Origin: Aquimarina aquimarini
GTDB lineage: Bacteria; Bacteroidota; Bacteroidia; Flavobacteriales; Flavobacteriaceae
Assembly: GCF_900299535.1 (NCBI RefSeq)
Contig: NZ_OMKE01000039.1
Coordinates: forward strand, 124,001 to 188,000
Reading direction: 5' to 3'
Length of the DNA stretch: 64,000 nt
Shown: positions 8,891 through 19,239 of the stretch, in pieces
Layout of the letters: the number at the start of each line of letters is the position of its first letter
How positions within the stretch are numbered: position 1 is the stretch's first letter
Made by a program: the position numbers and the translations under genes
The notes under the pieces: model-generated
Told to the model about the DNA's origin: nothing
Databases searched by the model: none
The model's input: only the letters and a program-made list of their open reading frames with translations

Positions 8891-9712
8891 TTATTTAAAG
8901 GAAGTAATTCCAAATTTTCTAGCTTCTGCTTTAGCAGAAGGAGCCCATGCGGTAAGGTTTGCAATACGTGTATCACTTGAAGGGTGAGTACTCATAAACT
9001 CTGGTGGTGCTTGTCCGCCACTATTTGCTTTCATACGTCTCCATAACTCTGCTGCTTCATCAGGATTATATCCTGCAATTGCCATTAGCTGTAACCCTAT
9101 ACGATCTGCTTCTGTCTCATGACTTCTGCTAAAAGGTAACATTACTCCAAATTGACTACCTAAACCAAAGGCAGTACCTACAATTTGTTGTGTTTTTTCA
9201 TCTTTACCACTTATAGCAATCGCTGTGGCGGCTCCTGCTACTTGTTGAAGTTGACCTGCACTCATGCGTTGTTGTCCATGATTTGCTAATGCATGTGCGA
9301 CTTCATGTCCCATTATTGCGGCTATCCCATTTTCATTTTTTGCAATAGGTAAAATTCCTGTATAAAATACAATTTTACCCCCAGGCATACACCAAGCATT
9401 TACATTTTTATCATCTACTAGATTGTATTCCCATTTATAATCTTTAAGATATCCTTGATATCCATTGGCATTCAACCAACGTTCTGATGCTTTTGCTATT
9501 TTCTGACCAACTCTACTAATCATTTGTGCATCAGATGTACCACGTATCACCTTATTCTCTCCCAAAAACTGATTATATTGTTGAAAAGCCATTGGTAAAA
9601 TCTGAGAATTGGGTACTAATGCCAGTGTTTGTTTACCTGTAAATGGATTTGTCGCACAGGACATAAATAATAAAATAGTTCCTGCAAGGGCTATAGTGTT
9701 TCGTGTATTCAT
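8891..9712 (-). CDS. M48-family metallopeptidase lipoprotein
   Basis: 273 aa from the ATG at 9712; an upstream in-frame ATG at 9766 would put 18 extra residues in front of the signal. The signal ends in LLFMSC (lipobox). The zinc site is HEVAHALANH (HExxH) with the third ligand in the SHETEADRIG segment, as in BepA/LoiP-type M48 peptidases. The end has STHPSSDTRI, also typical. Predicted role: periplasmic protease for outer-membrane protein quality control. Confidence 0.9.
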   Translation of the reverse strand: MNTRNTIALAGTILLFMSCATNPFTGKQTLALVPNSQILPMAFQQYNQFLGENKVIRGTSDAQMISRVGQKIAKASERWLNANGYQGYLKDYKWEYNLVDDKNVNAWCMPGGKIVFYTGILPIAKNENGIAAIMGHEVAHALANHGQQRMSAGQLQQVAGAATAIAISGKDEKTQQIVGTAFGLGSQFGVMLPFSRSHETEADRIGLQLMAIAGYNPDEAAELWRRMKANSGGQAPPEFMSTHPSSDTRIANLTAWAPSAKAEARKFGITSFK

Positions 9713-9832
9713 AGTTATCGTAAGATTCTTTCTGTTAAATTTACAAAAATAACAGTCTAACTTCAAAAAACATAGGATAATATTTACATTAAATAATCTA
9801 TATAATACCTAAAATACCGATAAAGCGCACTA

Positions 9833-12238
9833 TTATCCAGCTGTAATATGTACTTCTGTAAAGTTTTTAGGAACTATAACTATATTATTATTCACATCAA
9901 ATTGTACACTGTCAAAAGAAACTACCACATTGTCAATCTCAATCTCTTGGATAGTAAAAGGAATTCCTATTAGTTCTATTTTTATAAAATCATAATCGGT
10001 GATATAGCTTCCATTTTTATGTTGTTGAATGATAATTTCATTTTCTTTTCCTGTAAATGAAAAACTTCTAAGACTATATCTACCTTTTGTATAATCATAT
10101 CCATCCTGTGCATCTTCATATACTTTGGACACTTCTTTATCTCCAAGTTTATAATATACTTCCAGTTTTAATTCGTCTATTTCTTTCTCTCCTACATATT
10201 GTTGTACTGGATATTTTGGAATAATTGCCCCTTCTTTTATAAATAACGGAATAATATCCAAATCTGCATCAACCCATTGTTCCATTCCTCCTTTTACATA
10301 CTCACGAGTCCAATAGTTGTACCAATTACCTCTAGGAACGTACATTCTTCTTCCTTTTGCATTAGGTTCTTGTATTGGACATACCAAAATTTGGTTTCCA
10401 AAAACAAATTCATCTGTTCTATAGTGTGTTTGTAAATCATTCTGATCATATAGTACTAATGATTTTAACATAGGTATCCCTTCTTCTGCATACTCCCAAA
10501 ACATGGTGTATAAATAGGGCAACAATTGATATCGTAATTCAACATATTTTCTTGTTACATCTACTACTTCTTCTCCAAATGTCCAAGGTTCTTGATTACC
10601 ATGATCTCCTGAAGAATGTGTTCTACAAAATGGATGAAATACTCCCAATTGAATCCATCTAGCATATAATTCTCCTGTTGGATGTTCTGCAAAACCGCCT
10701 ATATCACTACCAGTAAACGACATACCACTCATACTCATTCGCTGTGCTTGTATATTGGCTATCCAGAGATGTTCCCAAGTGGCAATGTTATCCCCAGTCC
10801 AAGAAGAAGTATATCGTTGTGCTCCAGAATATGCTGATCTTGTAATGATAAATGGTCGCTTAGGGTATGCAAAACGTTTTACGCCTTCGTATGTTGCTCT
10901 AGCCATCTGAGTACCATAAATATTGTGTGCTTTTCTATGACTACAGTAATTACCATCATAGCTATGACGAACATCATTGGGAAATGTTTTATCTGGAACC
11001 TCCATTACTGCAGGTTCATTCATATCATTCCACACCCCTTTTACACCAATCTCATCTATAATTTCTTTAAATAAACCTGCCCACCATTCTCTTACTTTCG
11101 GATTTGTAAAATCTGGAAAAAAGCATTCTCCAGGCCATACTTTACCTCTCATATAAGGGCCATCGGCTCTTTTACAGAAATAATCATTCTGCATAGCTTC
11201 TTGATATACAGAATACTCATCATCTATCTTGATTCCTGGGTCAATAATTACTATAGTTTTAAAACCATCTTCTGCCAATTCTGCGACCATACGTTTTGGA
11301 TCAGGAAAATATTCTTTATTCCAGGTAAAACACCTAAAACCATCCATATAGTCAATATCCAGATAAATAGCATCACATGGAATCCTTAGTTCTCTGAATT
11401 TTTGAGTTACTTCTTTTACTTTTTTTTCGGGATAATAACTCCATTTACATTGATGATACCCTAATGCCCATAATGGGGGTAGTTCTGGTTTACCAGTGAG
11501 ATCTGTATACCGTGTTACTACATCCTGCATATTGGGGCCATAGAAGAAATAGTAGTTCATTTCTCCTCCTTGCGCCCAAAAACTAGTTACATTACGCCTC
11601 TCATGACAAAAGTCAAAAAATGTCTTGAAAGTATTATCAAAAAATATCCCATACGCTCTTTCTTCATACATCCCTATATAAAAAGGAACACTTTTATATA
11701 AAGGGTCTTGGTCTTTACCATATGCATATTGATCAGTAGCCCAGTTTTGTAATCGTTTTCCTTTTAGGTTAAGATGCATAGGTTTATCACCTAATCCGTA
11801 ATAACATTCTCCTTGAGGCGCAGATTTACTCATTTTTACTATGTTACCTCCGTATTCATAGCTTTGTTCCCAATGAAACCCCCAATCATCTTTGCAAATC
11901 ACATTGCCATCATTATCATAGATTGCCACATGAATATTAGCTTTTGCAATACGAATGGTAATTTTTGCGGTGATTATAATATATTCATCATCTCCTTCTT
12001 CTACTTTAAGAATACTATATCCTCTTACACCATATTTGCTGATAGCATACGAGAAATCTTTTTCAAAATTATTATCTGTAGCATACCTAAACCGGATTAC
12101 ACTACCCCGTAAAATTGTAAGTTGTAAAATAACTCCGTTTTCTGTAGTAAAATTTAGTGTATCAACATGCTGTGAAAAGGAAATAATCTTACCGGGAAAC
12201 ATATTTCCTTTTTGTTCTAATTCTGTATTAATGATCAT
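9833..12238 (-). CDS. GH31 alpha-glucosidase
   Basis: 801 aa glycoside hydrolase family 31. The nucleophile is the aspartate of GVWNDMNEPAVM, and the acid/base region is the SGDHGNQEPW segment; SFTGSDIGGF and TRSAYSGAQRY are further family motifs. There is no signal peptide, so the enzyme should act in the cytoplasm on alpha-glucans or maltooligosaccharides. It is the last gene of the glgA-glgC-glgB operon, 33 bp after glgB, suggesting a part in glycogen turnover. Confidence 0.9.
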   Translation of the reverse strand: MIINTELEQKGNMFPGKIISFSQHVDTLNFTTENGVILQLTILRGSVIRFRYATDNNFEKDFSYAISKYGVRGYSILKVEEGDDEYIIITAKITIRIAKANIHVAIYDNDGNVICKDDWGFHWEQSYEYGGNIVKMSKSAPQGECYYGLGDKPMHLNLKGKRLQNWATDQYAYGKDQDPLYKSVPFYIGMYEERAYGIFFDNTFKTFFDFCHERRNVTSFWAQGGEMNYYFFYGPNMQDVVTRYTDLTGKPELPPLWALGYHQCKWSYYPEKKVKEVTQKFRELRIPCDAIYLDIDYMDGFRCFTWNKEYFPDPKRMVAELAEDGFKTIVIIDPGIKIDDEYSVYQEAMQNDYFCKRADGPYMRGKVWPGECFFPDFTNPKVREWWAGLFKEIIDEIGVKGVWNDMNEPAVMEVPDKTFPNDVRHSYDGNYCSHRKAHNIYGTQMARATYEGVKRFAYPKRPFIITRSAYSGAQRYTSSWTGDNIATWEHLWIANIQAQRMSMSGMSFTGSDIGGFAEHPTGELYARWIQLGVFHPFCRTHSSGDHGNQEPWTFGEEVVDVTRKYVELRYQLLPYLYTMFWEYAEEGIPMLKSLVLYDQNDLQTHYRTDEFVFGNQILVCPIQEPNAKGRRMYVPRGNWYNYWTREYVKGGMEQWVDADLDIIPLFIKEGAIIPKYPVQQYVGEKEIDELKLEVYYKLGDKEVSKVYEDAQDGYDYTKGRYSLRSFSFTGKENEIIIQQHKNGSYITDYDFIKIELIGIPFTIQEIEIDNVVVSFDSVQFDVNNNIVIVPKNFTEVHITAG

Positions 12239-12271
12239 ATGTTTCTCTTTTTCTAATTAGGTTATGTTTTT

Positions 12272-14182
12272 TTAATTCTCTATTCTAAAAATAAGTGCTG
12301 CTAGTGGAGGTATTACAATTTCTACTGAATATTCTCTAAAATGAGATGCTACTGATTCTATACTTATCGCTTTTGAATTAGATACTCCACTACCACCATA
12401 TATAACAGCATCACTATTAAATAATTCTATTAACTTTCCTGTATCTGGTAGTCCTATTCGATAACTATTTCTAGGAACAGGAGTAAAATTACACACTATC
12501 ACTAGACGATCATTTATTTGGTTCCCCTCTCTTATATAAGCTATTACAGAGTTCTCATGGTCATCATAAGAAATCCATTCAAAACCAGCATCTTCAAATT
12601 GTCTTTCATACAATGCAGGAGTTTCTTTGTATAACGTGTTTAAATCGGTAACAATTTTTTTAACTCCATAATGATATTCATATTGTAATACATACCAATC
12701 CAAGCTTTGCCGAAAATTCCATTCTTCTCGTTGCCCAAATTCTCCTCCCATAAATAAGAGATTACTTCCAGGGTGGGTAAACATATAGGTATATAGCAAC
12801 CTTAAATTGGCAAATTGTTGCCATTCATCACCAGGCATTTTATTAAGTATACTACTTTTGCCATGCACTACTTCATCATGCGATAAAGGAAGCATAAAGT
12901 TTTCTGTAAATGCATAGGTGAGGCTAAAGGTAATTTCATTTTGGTGGTGTTTTCTGTAAATTGATTCTTTTGCAAAATACTGAAGTGTATCATTCATCCA
13001 CCCCATCATCCATTTCATACCAAAACCTAATCCTCCTATATCTGTTGGGCTAGAAACCATAGAAAAAGAGGTAGATTCTTCTGCTATTGTTTGTACATCA
13101 GGAAAACAACGATATACCTCCTCATTGAGCTCTCTAATGAAAGCTATGGCTTCAAGGTTTTCTCTTTCGCCGTATATATTGGCATCCCATTCTCCTTCTT
13201 CTCTAGAATAATCTAAATATAACATGGATGCAACGGCATCTACACGTAATCCATCTACGTGGTATTGATCTAACCAGAAAATAGCATTGCTTATCAAAAA
13301 ACTCTTTACTTCATTTCTACCATAATTAAAAATCAGACTTTTCCAGTCTGGGTGATATCCTTTTTTTCTATCAGGGTGTTCATATAAGCATGTACCATCA
13401 AATAAACCTAATCCATGGCTATCTTCTGGAAAATGAGAAGGTACCCAATCTAATAAAACTCCTATTCTGTTTTGATGAAATTTATCTACCAATACTTTAA
13501 ACTCTTCGGGGTACCCAAAACGTGATGTTGGTGCAAAATATCCAGTAATCTGATATCCCCATGAGGGATCATAAGGATGCTCCATTACTGGCATTAATTC
13601 TACATGAGTAAATCCCATTTCTTTTACATACGCTACTAATTCGTCTGCTAATTCTATATAGGACAGAGATCTATTTTCTTCTATTTTTTTTCTCCAAGAC
13701 CCTAAATGTACTTCATATACAGACCATGGAGCATTGAGTGCATTATTTTTTTTACGTGTATTGATCCACTCAATATCATTCCATTGATAATGATCTTCCC
13801 AGACCACAGAGGCAGTTTTGGGAGGGTGCTCAAATCGTCGGGCGTATGGATCTGCTTTTTCAGTAATAATCTGATTGTGATTAGAGTGAATTTTATATTT
13901 GTACAAGGTTCCTTTTCCTATTTTTGGAATAAACCCTTCCCAAATACCTGATTTATCCCATCGCACAAACAATTGATGTTCTGTTTCATTCCAATGATTA
14001 AAATCTCCAATTACAGCAACAGACTTGGCAGAGGGTGCCCAAACCGAAAAATAGGTTCCTTCTACTCCATTTACACTAGTGATATGTGATCCTAATTTTT
14101 CGTATAAGCGATAGTGCTTCCCTGCCTTAAAGAGGTTGATATCAAATTCAGAAAAAAAACTATAAGAAACTACCTTGCTCAT
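12272..14182 (-). CDS. glgB: 1,4-alpha-glucan branching enzyme
   Basis: 636 aa from the ATG at 14182. An earlier ATG at 14212 would overlap glgC and add MGLNYNKKQY, which is not typical. It has an N-terminal CBM48 domain (SVWAPSAKSVAVIGDFNHW) and a GH13 barrel with VLLDWVPSHF, GLRVDAVASM (nucleophile Asp), TIAEEST (acid/base Glu) and LSHDEVVHG. The enzyme introduces alpha-1,6 branches into glycogen. Cotranscribed with glgC upstream and the GH31 gene downstream. Confidence 0.95.
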   Translation of the reverse strand: MSKVVSYSFFSEFDINLFKAGKHYRLYEKLGSHITSVNGVEGTYFSVWAPSAKSVAVIGDFNHWNETEHQLFVRWDKSGIWEGFIPKIGKGTLYKYKIHSNHNQIITEKADPYARRFEHPPKTASVVWEDHYQWNDIEWINTRKKNNALNAPWSVYEVHLGSWRKKIEENRSLSYIELADELVAYVKEMGFTHVELMPVMEHPYDPSWGYQITGYFAPTSRFGYPEEFKVLVDKFHQNRIGVLLDWVPSHFPEDSHGLGLFDGTCLYEHPDRKKGYHPDWKSLIFNYGRNEVKSFLISNAIFWLDQYHVDGLRVDAVASMLYLDYSREEGEWDANIYGERENLEAIAFIRELNEEVYRCFPDVQTIAEESTSFSMVSSPTDIGGLGFGMKWMMGWMNDTLQYFAKESIYRKHHQNEITFSLTYAFTENFMLPLSHDEVVHGKSSILNKMPGDEWQQFANLRLLYTYMFTHPGSNLLFMGGEFGQREEWNFRQSLDWYVLQYEYHYGVKKIVTDLNTLYKETPALYERQFEDAGFEWISYDDHENSVIAYIREGNQINDRLVIVCNFTPVPRNSYRIGLPDTGKLIELFNSDAVIYGGSGVSNSKAISIESVASHFREYSVEIVIPPLAALIFRIEN

Positions 14183-14195
14183 ATATTGCTTTTTA

Positions 14196-15467
14196 TTATA
14201 GTTTAAACCCATTAGGGATTATAGTTCCATTTTTGATGACAACAACTCCTTCTCTTACTACATATGATTCTTGTTCTGTATCTACAAGATGTGCCCCTCC
14301 GTTAATGATGACATCATCACCTATTCTTGCATCTTTATCTATAATTGTATTTGTAATTGTACATCTGTTTCCTACTCCAATAGCTGGAATCCCTTTCATA
14401 CGATCATTTTCTAATTCTGTTAAGCTTTGATATGAATTACTTCCTATCATATAGGTATTCTTGATAGTAGTGTCATTTCCTATTCTAGATCGTATTCCTA
14501 TCACAGAATGTTCAATTTCTTTAGCATTAATGATACATCCTTCTGCAATCATTGATTTATCCAATTGTGTCCCTGATATTTTTGATGGTGGCAGTATTCT
14601 AGGACGTGTTAACACCGTATTTTCTTTATTAAATAGATCAAATTGAGGAATATCATCGGTTAAACTAATATTAGCTTCAAAAAATGAAGATACAGTCCCT
14701 ATATCTGTCCAATATCCTGTGTATTGATAGGCTAATACTTTGTGCTTATTGATAGATTCTGGAATTATTTCTTTTCCAAAATCTACTGTATCAGGGTTAG
14801 ACAAAATATCAATTAATAATTGTCTGTTGAAAATATAAATCCCCATGGATGCCAGGTAGTTTCGGTTCTCTTTTTTCATATCCTCATGTACCTCAGATTC
14901 CCACCCTGATAGTTCTTCTGCTTTTGGTTTTTCTATAAAAGATGAGATAAAACTATGGTCATCTGTTTTTAGAATTCCAAACTGTGTTGCTTCTTTTGCC
15001 TTAACAGGTATGGTAGCAATAGAAATATCTGCTTTTTTTTGTATATGAGCATCCAGCATTTCGTTTAAATCCATTTGATATAATTGATCTCCTGATAAAA
15101 TCAATGCATATTCAAATTCATGATTTAATAACTGATACATTGATTGTCGTACTGCATCTGCAGTACCTTGATACCATGTTTTATTATCTGGAGTTTGTTC
15201 TGCTGCCAGAATATCAACAAATGCACCACTAAAATTACTAAAAATGTAGGTGTTTTTTATATGCCTGTTTAGCGATGCCGAATTAAATTGTGTGAGCACA
15301 AACATTCGTTTTATATCGCAATGAATACAATTAGAAATTGGTATATCTACTAATCGATATTTTCCGGCAATAGAGACAGCGGGTTTAGATCGCTGGTCTG
15401 TAAGAGGTGATAATCTAGTACCTTGGCCTCCTCCTAGAATAATGGCTAGAACTTTTTTGTTGATCAT
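14196..15467 (-). CDS. glgC: Glucose-1-phosphate adenylyltransferase
   Basis: 423 aa. The nucleotidyltransferase motif GGGQGTRLSPLTDQRSKPAV lies near residue 12, followed by YRLVDIPISNC. The C-terminus is a left-handed beta-helix with short hexapeptide-like repeats. It makes ADP-glucose, the committed step of bacterial glycogen synthesis. It lies 7 bp after glgA on the minus strand. Confidence 0.95.
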   Translation of the reverse strand: MINKKVLAIILGGGQGTRLSPLTDQRSKPAVSIAGKYRLVDIPISNCIHCDIKRMFVLTQFNSASLNRHIKNTYIFSNFSGAFVDILAAEQTPDNKTWYQGTADAVRQSMYQLLNHEFEYALILSGDQLYQMDLNEMLDAHIQKKADISIATIPVKAKEATQFGILKTDDHSFISSFIEKPKAEELSGWESEVHEDMKKENRNYLASMGIYIFNRQLLIDILSNPDTVDFGKEIIPESINKHKVLAYQYTGYWTDIGTVSSFFEANISLTDDIPQFDLFNKENTVLTRPRILPPSKISGTQLDKSMIAEGCIINAKEIEHSVIGIRSRIGNDTTIKNTYMIGSNSYQSLTELENDRMKGIPAIGVGNRCTITNTIIDKDARIGDDVIINGGAHLVDTEQESYVVREGVVVIKNGTIIPNGFKL

Positions 15468-15474
15468 TTATTGT

Positions 15475-16887
15475 CTATTGGTTGGTTAGTGATTCATATA
15501 TAGTAATATATTGATGAGCTGACTGGCTCCAAGAATGATCTATTTTCATAATTTGATGTTGTATTCCTCTGTATTTTTGTTGATCTTCATACAAGTTTAT
15601 AGCCCGTTGTATAGAGTAACAAACATCCCAAACAGAGGTATTCTCATGGCATATACCAAAGCCATTTTCTCCGATATCAATAACTGTATCTTTGAGCCCT
15701 CCTGTTTTTCTAGTAATTGGTACTGTTCCGTATCGTAAGGCATATAGCTGATTTAAACCACATGGTTCTACTCTAGATGGCATCAGCAAAAAATCAACTC
15801 CTGCATAAATAATGTGGGATAACCTCTCATCATATCCAATATGTGTATTGTATTTCCCTGTAAACTCGTTTATCAAGGATTGCAACTCTTCTTCTACTTC
15901 TAAGTTACCTGAGCCTAAAACAACTATACTACAATCAAAATTTGTTAAGGTTTCTCTTATAATTTCTGGTAATAGATCGGCTCCTTTTTCTTCTACTAGT
16001 CGTCCTATAAAACCAAAAAGAGGTTTATTTATGTCTAAACCAAAGTGATTACAAATCCATTTTTTATTTTCTTTTTTTCCTGATACAACCGTGGTTTCTT
16101 TATAATTTTTAATAATCATTGGATCGGTTTCGGTATTCCATGTATGCGTATCAATGCCATTAAGAATTCCAATGCATTTTTTCTTCTCGTGGCGTAAAAG
16201 TTGTTCTAACCCATTTGCTTTTTGTTGTAATTCTTGCATATAAGTAGGTGAAACTGCAGTAACTCTCCATGCACACTTTATCCCAGACGCTAGTGGATTT
16301 ATACAATTACTCCAATCTAACAGACCTATTTTATTATGATCAAAAGGAGGTAAATAATGCAACTTATCATAGGATAGTTGTCCTTGATATTGAGCATTGT
16401 GAATCGTAAGAACAGTAGGTGTTTTTTGTAGCTTTGCAAACTGGTCACAATGAGAAACCAAAAAAGGGATTAAACCTGTATGATGATCATGGCAATGAAT
16501 AATGTCTGGGATATTGTCTGTATTGGTTATCCAATCAAGAACTGCTAGCTGGAAAGCAATACATCTTTCTGCATCATCATCATAATTATATACATTAGGT
16601 CTATCTAAAAGCCCTTTGATATATACACGGTAAGCCTCGAATCCTAATTGTGGAGACAATATTTTTTCTATAGAATATCGATATGAAGTATCACCAAGGT
16701 GAATCGTATTTTTATATATTGATTTACGTCGTGACGTACTATTAAATTGATTGTCATAATACGGTGTTATAATACTTGCTGTAACACCTACATTGTTTTG
16801 ATATTTTGGTAAAGCGCCTACTACATCAGCTAACCCACCAACCTTTGCAATAGGATAGCACTCAAAACTTGTGTGAAGAATATTCAT
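15475..16887 (-). CDS. glgA: Glycogen synthase (ADP-glucose type)
   Basis: 470 aa GT5 family. The N-terminal KVGGLADVVGALPK is the ADP-glucose binding motif, and RVEPCGLNQLYALRYG with the catalytic glutamate and TGGLKDTV close the C-terminal domain. First gene of the glgA-glgC-glgB-GH31 operon. Its leader region carries a long inverted repeat (16898-16960). Confidence 0.95.
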   Translation of the reverse strand: MNILHTSFECYPIAKVGGLADVVGALPKYQNNVGVTASIITPYYDNQFNSTSRRKSIYKNTIHLGDTSYRYSIEKILSPQLGFEAYRVYIKGLLDRPNVYNYDDDAERCIAFQLAVLDWITNTDNIPDIIHCHDHHTGLIPFLVSHCDQFAKLQKTPTVLTIHNAQYQGQLSYDKLHYLPPFDHNKIGLLDWSNCINPLASGIKCAWRVTAVSPTYMQELQQKANGLEQLLRHEKKKCIGILNGIDTHTWNTETDPMIIKNYKETTVVSGKKENKKWICNHFGLDINKPLFGFIGRLVEEKGADLLPEIIRETLTNFDCSIVVLGSGNLEVEEELQSLINEFTGKYNTHIGYDERLSHIIYAGVDFLLMPSRVEPCGLNQLYALRYGTVPITRKTGGLKDTVIDIGENGFGICHENTSVWDVCYSIQRAINLYEDQQKYRGIQHQIMKIDHSWSQSAHQYITIYESLTNQ

Positions 16888-16897
16888 AAAATAAAAT

Positions 16898-16960
16898 CAG
16901 CTGGTTTCTTTAGTTTTTTAATTATTTTAAAGCTATAAAAAACCTACTAGAAACCAGTTG
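16898..16960. promoter_or_regulatory. Inverted repeat in the glgA leader region
   Basis: CAGCTGGTTTCT at 16898-16909 pairs with AGAAACCAGTTG at 16949-16960 (11 of 12 positions), separated by 39 nt. It begins 11 bp upstream of the glgA start. It could be an mRNA hairpin in the leader or a pair of operator half-sites. The rest of the 264-bp gap to the alkylation-repair gene shows nothing else. Confidence 0.45.
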
Positions 16961-17151
16961 TATTACCTATAAAAAGAAGCAGTATTAATGATTATTTAAT
17001 AAAAAAATAACTAAAAAATTTCATTATTAATATTGATGAATTTATATATACTTTACAGTAAAACATTTTACCCTTTCATGTATTACGCAAAACACTTACA
17101 AACAACAGTTTAAACCCTTATTACAAATACTTTAACCCCACAAAAAAACAT

Positions 17152-17952
17152 CTATTTATTGATTGTACGTAAGGCTTTTTTAAGAATATATGCTGTTTCT
17201 TTTGAAGGAGAGTCTTTTTCCCATTCATTACATATTTTTTGTACCCAATCAGGTCTTGTTTTACTAGCATCATTTAACCAGTTACCAACAGAATCTCTTA
17301 CATATTTTGAAGTATCAGATTTGAGAGGAGCTAATAATGAGATTGCTTTTTCTGGATGCTCTTTAAGAGCATCAATCTTTTTTGTCCACACTCCAATAGG
17401 TCGAATGGCTTCTATAGCATATCGTCTTATATTTTCATCTTTATCAAGAACCCATTTTGATAATATCTCAATTGTTTTGTCTAAATTTTTGATAATCGCA
17501 TCTTTACTTGCAAAAATCGCTACTTCTCTAACTCCAAAATGAGAGTCAGCAGCATAAGGGCGTATTGCTTCTAATTTTTTATCAATTTCAGTTTCTTTTA
17601 AACCGATCCATTGTGCTGCCCAACACCTAGGAACATCAGATACATGATTGTATAGATATGTAAGTATATCTTTATCGTGAGTTAATTGAAAAAATGTAGC
17701 TCCTATGACTTTGGTATTAGAATTTGCAGAAGGTTTTTTTTGCACAGCTATTGCTTCATAAAAACTATCATACCATGCTGGTTTTTTGATCTCATCTAAT
17801 ACCTTTTTAAGAAGTGCTAATTGATTTACAGATAACCATTCTGTAAGATTTGCTGTCTCTATCAATCCATTATTTAAATACTCCATGACCTCGTCATCAA
17901 TATCTTTAAAACTTCTCGCCCCTTTTCTATTACTTATGTGTTGTGGAATCAT
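17152..17952 (-). CDS. HEAT-repeat DNA alkylation repair protein (AlkC/AlkD-like)
   Basis: 266 aa helical-repeat protein. NIRRYAIEAIRPIGVW and the later SKYVRDSVGNWLNDASKTRPDW closely follow the pattern of AlkC/AlkD DNA glycosylases, which remove alkylated purines with HEAT-like repeats and no base flipping. The first ~25 residues include SNRKGARSFKDID. Single gene. The catalytic residues could not be assigned by eye, so repair activity is inferred from the family. Confidence 0.75.
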   Translation of the reverse strand: MIPQHISNRKGARSFKDIDDEVMEYLNNGLIETANLTEWLSVNQLALLKKVLDEIKKPAWYDSFYEAIAVQKKPSANSNTKVIGATFFQLTHDKDILTYLYNHVSDVPRCWAAQWIGLKETEIDKKLEAIRPYAADSHFGVREVAIFASKDAIIKNLDKTIEILSKWVLDKDENIRRYAIEAIRPIGVWTKKIDALKEHPEKAISLLAPLKSDTSKYVRDSVGNWLNDASKTRPDWVQKICNEWEKDSPSKETAYILKKALRTINK

Positions 17953-18091
17953 ATTATCTAGTTATAATCAATATTTAGTATGTACTCAAATTTAGTAGTT
18001 TATTATTTATTCTTTTTTTAGCCTTGAAATTTCACATATAGAAATCGAGTTTATTGGTGTTATTTCAGAATTAAAATAATAGTATTCAAAA

Positions 18092-18457
18092 TTATTCTTC
18101 GAATCTATTAAACGTATCAAAATGATACATCTGGATAGATTCAGGTTTTATAATACTAAAAATTGCTGTTGCTTCCTTATTATTTTTTATGTCTATAGCA
18201 GAAGATTTGGCAGAGTCTATATCGCTCCAATAAATAATATCAATATATCTTCCATCTTCGTTACTAGCTGTAATTCGTTCTACAAATCCATAATATAACT
18301 TTATAACATCATTAAAAGATGACAATGCCTTTTCTGCTTCTTTTTTAGAATACCCAGGATTTATTTCAAACAATACGACCTCTACTACTTTGGCTTGGGT
18401 ATGTATAGAAGAAAAAGAATTGGGTTTTTGTGTAGTATTAAATAATAGGTTGACCAT
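18092..18457 (-). CDS. ABM-like dimeric alpha/beta-barrel protein, function unknown
   Basis: 121 aa. VVEVVLFEINPGYSKKEAEKAL, then a central GRYIDIIYWSDIDSAKSSA, follow the strand-helix pattern of antibiotic biosynthesis monooxygenase-like (ABM) ferredoxin folds. No catalytic residues are recognisable. It lies 77 bp downstream of the WYL regulator on the same strand. Small ABM proteins often neighbour YafY-type regulators, but the link here is only positional. Confidence 0.6.
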   Translation of the reverse strand: MVNLLFNTTQKPNSFSSIHTQAKVVEVVLFEINPGYSKKEAEKALSSFNDVIKLYYGFVERITASNEDGRYIDIIYWSDIDSAKSSAIDIKNNKEATAIFSIIKPESIQMYHFDTFNRFEE

Positions 18458-18534
18458 GATTAATTAAAATTGAGTATTTATTTTAACCAAAAGTAAATCC
18501 AGTAAATGACAACCCTATGTCAGTAGTATTTATT

Positions 18535-19239
18535 TTAAGGAAAAGTTGAAGAAAAATTATATGCTTCTGCTTGTTTTTTATAGTATTCTTCTAGACTAAA
18601 ATGCTTAGAAGAAAATATTTCATGAGTTTCAATAAGGTTATGTATACGATCTGTTCTAAACTCTCGATATTCTTTTCTCAACCGACAATAAGTAATCATT
18701 ATCCAGGTATTATTTGTAAAATACACACCTAATGGCTCTACCTTTCTTTTACTATATTCTCCAGAAGCTTTGGTATACTCCATTTCTAATACTCTATTAT
18801 CTGTAATTGCTTGTTGAATTACTGATAAAGAAGTACTGGGTTGCGTTTGAATTTTATTATATGTAAAAACACGTTGTTCAAGAATCTTTAGCTTTTCTTT
18901 TTGCGTCGTTTTGAGTACAGCAATTACTTTATCAATTGCCTCCTGATACTCATTAATTAATGATTGATCATTATTTGTTTTTATAATCTTTGAGGCAGTA
19001 AGCAAGGCATTAGCTTCTTTTTCTGTAAACATAATTGGTGGTAGTGAATACCCATCTACCAGATAATATCCTGTACCTGCTTCTGCACCAATAGGAACCC
19101 CCGCTTCTGTAAGTGCTTGCATATCTCTATAGATCGTTCGCATACTTACATCAAACTTATCAGCAAGTTCTGATGCCTGAACAATTTTTTTGGATTGTAA
19201 TTTTACTAATATCGCTGTTAATCGATGTAACCGTTTCAT
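18535..19239 (-). CDS. YafY-type transcriptional regulator (HTH plus WYL domain)
   Basis: 234 aa. N-terminal HTH_11 domain (MKRLHRLTAILVKLQSKK, VSMRTIYRDMQAL), then a WYL domain (LEMEYTKASGEYSKRKVEPLGVYF) that binds a ligand or nucleic acid. Its ATG overlaps the stop of the antiporter gene (TAATG), so translation is coupled to that gene. The target is unknown; the antiporter or the ABM-like gene are candidates. Confidence 0.85.
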   Translation of the reverse strand: MKRLHRLTAILVKLQSKKIVQASELADKFDVSMRTIYRDMQALTEAGVPIGAEAGTGYYLVDGYSLPPIMFTEKEANALLTASKIIKTNNDQSLINEYQEAIDKVIAVLKTTQKEKLKILEQRVFTYNKIQTQPSTSLSVIQQAITDNRVLEMEYTKASGEYSKRKVEPLGVYFTNNTWIMITYCRLRKEYREFRTDRIHNLIETHEIFSSKHFSLEEYYKKQAEAYNFSSTFP

